This document shows, one piece after another, positions 14,225 through 14,271 of a DNA stretch of 14,271 nucleotides. Below the pieces are notes generated by a model. That model saw only the letters and a program-made list of their open reading frames with translations, did no database searches and was not told where the DNA came from. Source of the stretch: Syntrophales bacterium (GTDB taxonomy: Bacteria > Desulfobacterota > Syntrophia > Syntrophales > UBA2210); NCBI GenBank assembly GCA_028715865.1, contig JAQUQY010000014.1, positions 1 through 14,271 of the forward strand. The letters are read 5' to 3'. Made by a program: the position numbers and the translations under genes. Each line of letters starts with the position of its first letter. The stretch's first letter is position 1.

Positions 14225-14271
14225 TCCAGTCTATATCCCCCGCATCAAAGACGGGACCTTCTGTACAGGCA
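14214..14271 (-). CDS. pyrK: PyrK, dihydroorotate dehydrogenase electron-transfer subunit, C-terminal end only
   Basis: Only the last 18 residues are in the window, reading ACTEGPVFDAGDIDWNDC before a TGA. The C-terminal pattern C-x-[DE]-GPVFDA is that of PyrK, the FAD/2Fe-2S subunit that pairs with class 1B PyrD; the Cys would be the last cluster ligand. The gene runs off the right edge and overlaps pyrD by 11 nt in the same direction. The identity is supported by both the tail sequence and the adjacent class 1B pyrD. Confidence 0.85.
   Translation of the reverse strand, partial: ACTEGPVFDAGDIDWNDC

Overview
This is a gene-dense bacterial chromosomal segment of about 50% G+C by eye. It has consistently strong Shine-Dalgarno sites (AGGAGG/GGAGG), a YihG-like inner-membrane acyltransferase, a class 1B pyrD/pyrK pair, a bacterioferritin and a hemerythrin-type iron sensor. 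These suggest a diderm, anaerobic or oxygen-sensitive lineage such as a Desulfobacterota-like or spirochaete-like bacterium. No marker gene settles the taxonomy. I see no insertion sequence, tRNA, rRNA, CRISPR array or clear prophage.

Layout. Positions 1-2356 read rightward: the 3' half of ligA, acyP overlapping it by 4 nt, then an EamA-type 10-TM transporter. Positions 2408-5051 read leftward: a YihG-like acyltransferase, a PLP aminotransferase and a single-domain cupin. The 5052-5286 gap is a divergent promoter region leading rightward into a 911-aa UPF0182 membrane protein that ends at a strong hairpin (8078-8111). Positions 8177-8762 hold a leftward pair of small membrane proteins: an unrecognised one with a signal peptide, and an AtpZ/AtpI-like one without any other ATP synthase gene nearby. 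A perfect 22-bp inverted repeat (8985-9032) terminates a leftward bacterioferritin gene. Upstream of it lies a leftward cluster: an unrecognised conserved protein, a zinc-ribbon methyltransferase and a soluble adenylate cyclase-hemerythrin fusion. At 12391-12594 a small Cys-rich DUF6485-like gene reads rightward from a good sigma-70 promoter. The right end is a leftward pyrK-pyrD-MBL hydrolase operon.

How they fit together. Most genes are ordinary housekeeping or lipid/amino-acid genes. The most interesting part is 9061-12267. Here a cytosolic class III cyclase with an intact catalytic site (predicted ATP-specific) carries a C-terminal hemerythrin domain, where one of the seven usual di-iron ligands is Gln instead of His. 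It sits directly upstream of a bacterioferritin with all ferroxidase residues. This suggests, by inference only, coupling of iron or O2/NO sensing to cAMP signalling beside an iron-storage gene. The second interesting locus is the orphan AtpZ-like gene with its three-helix partner.
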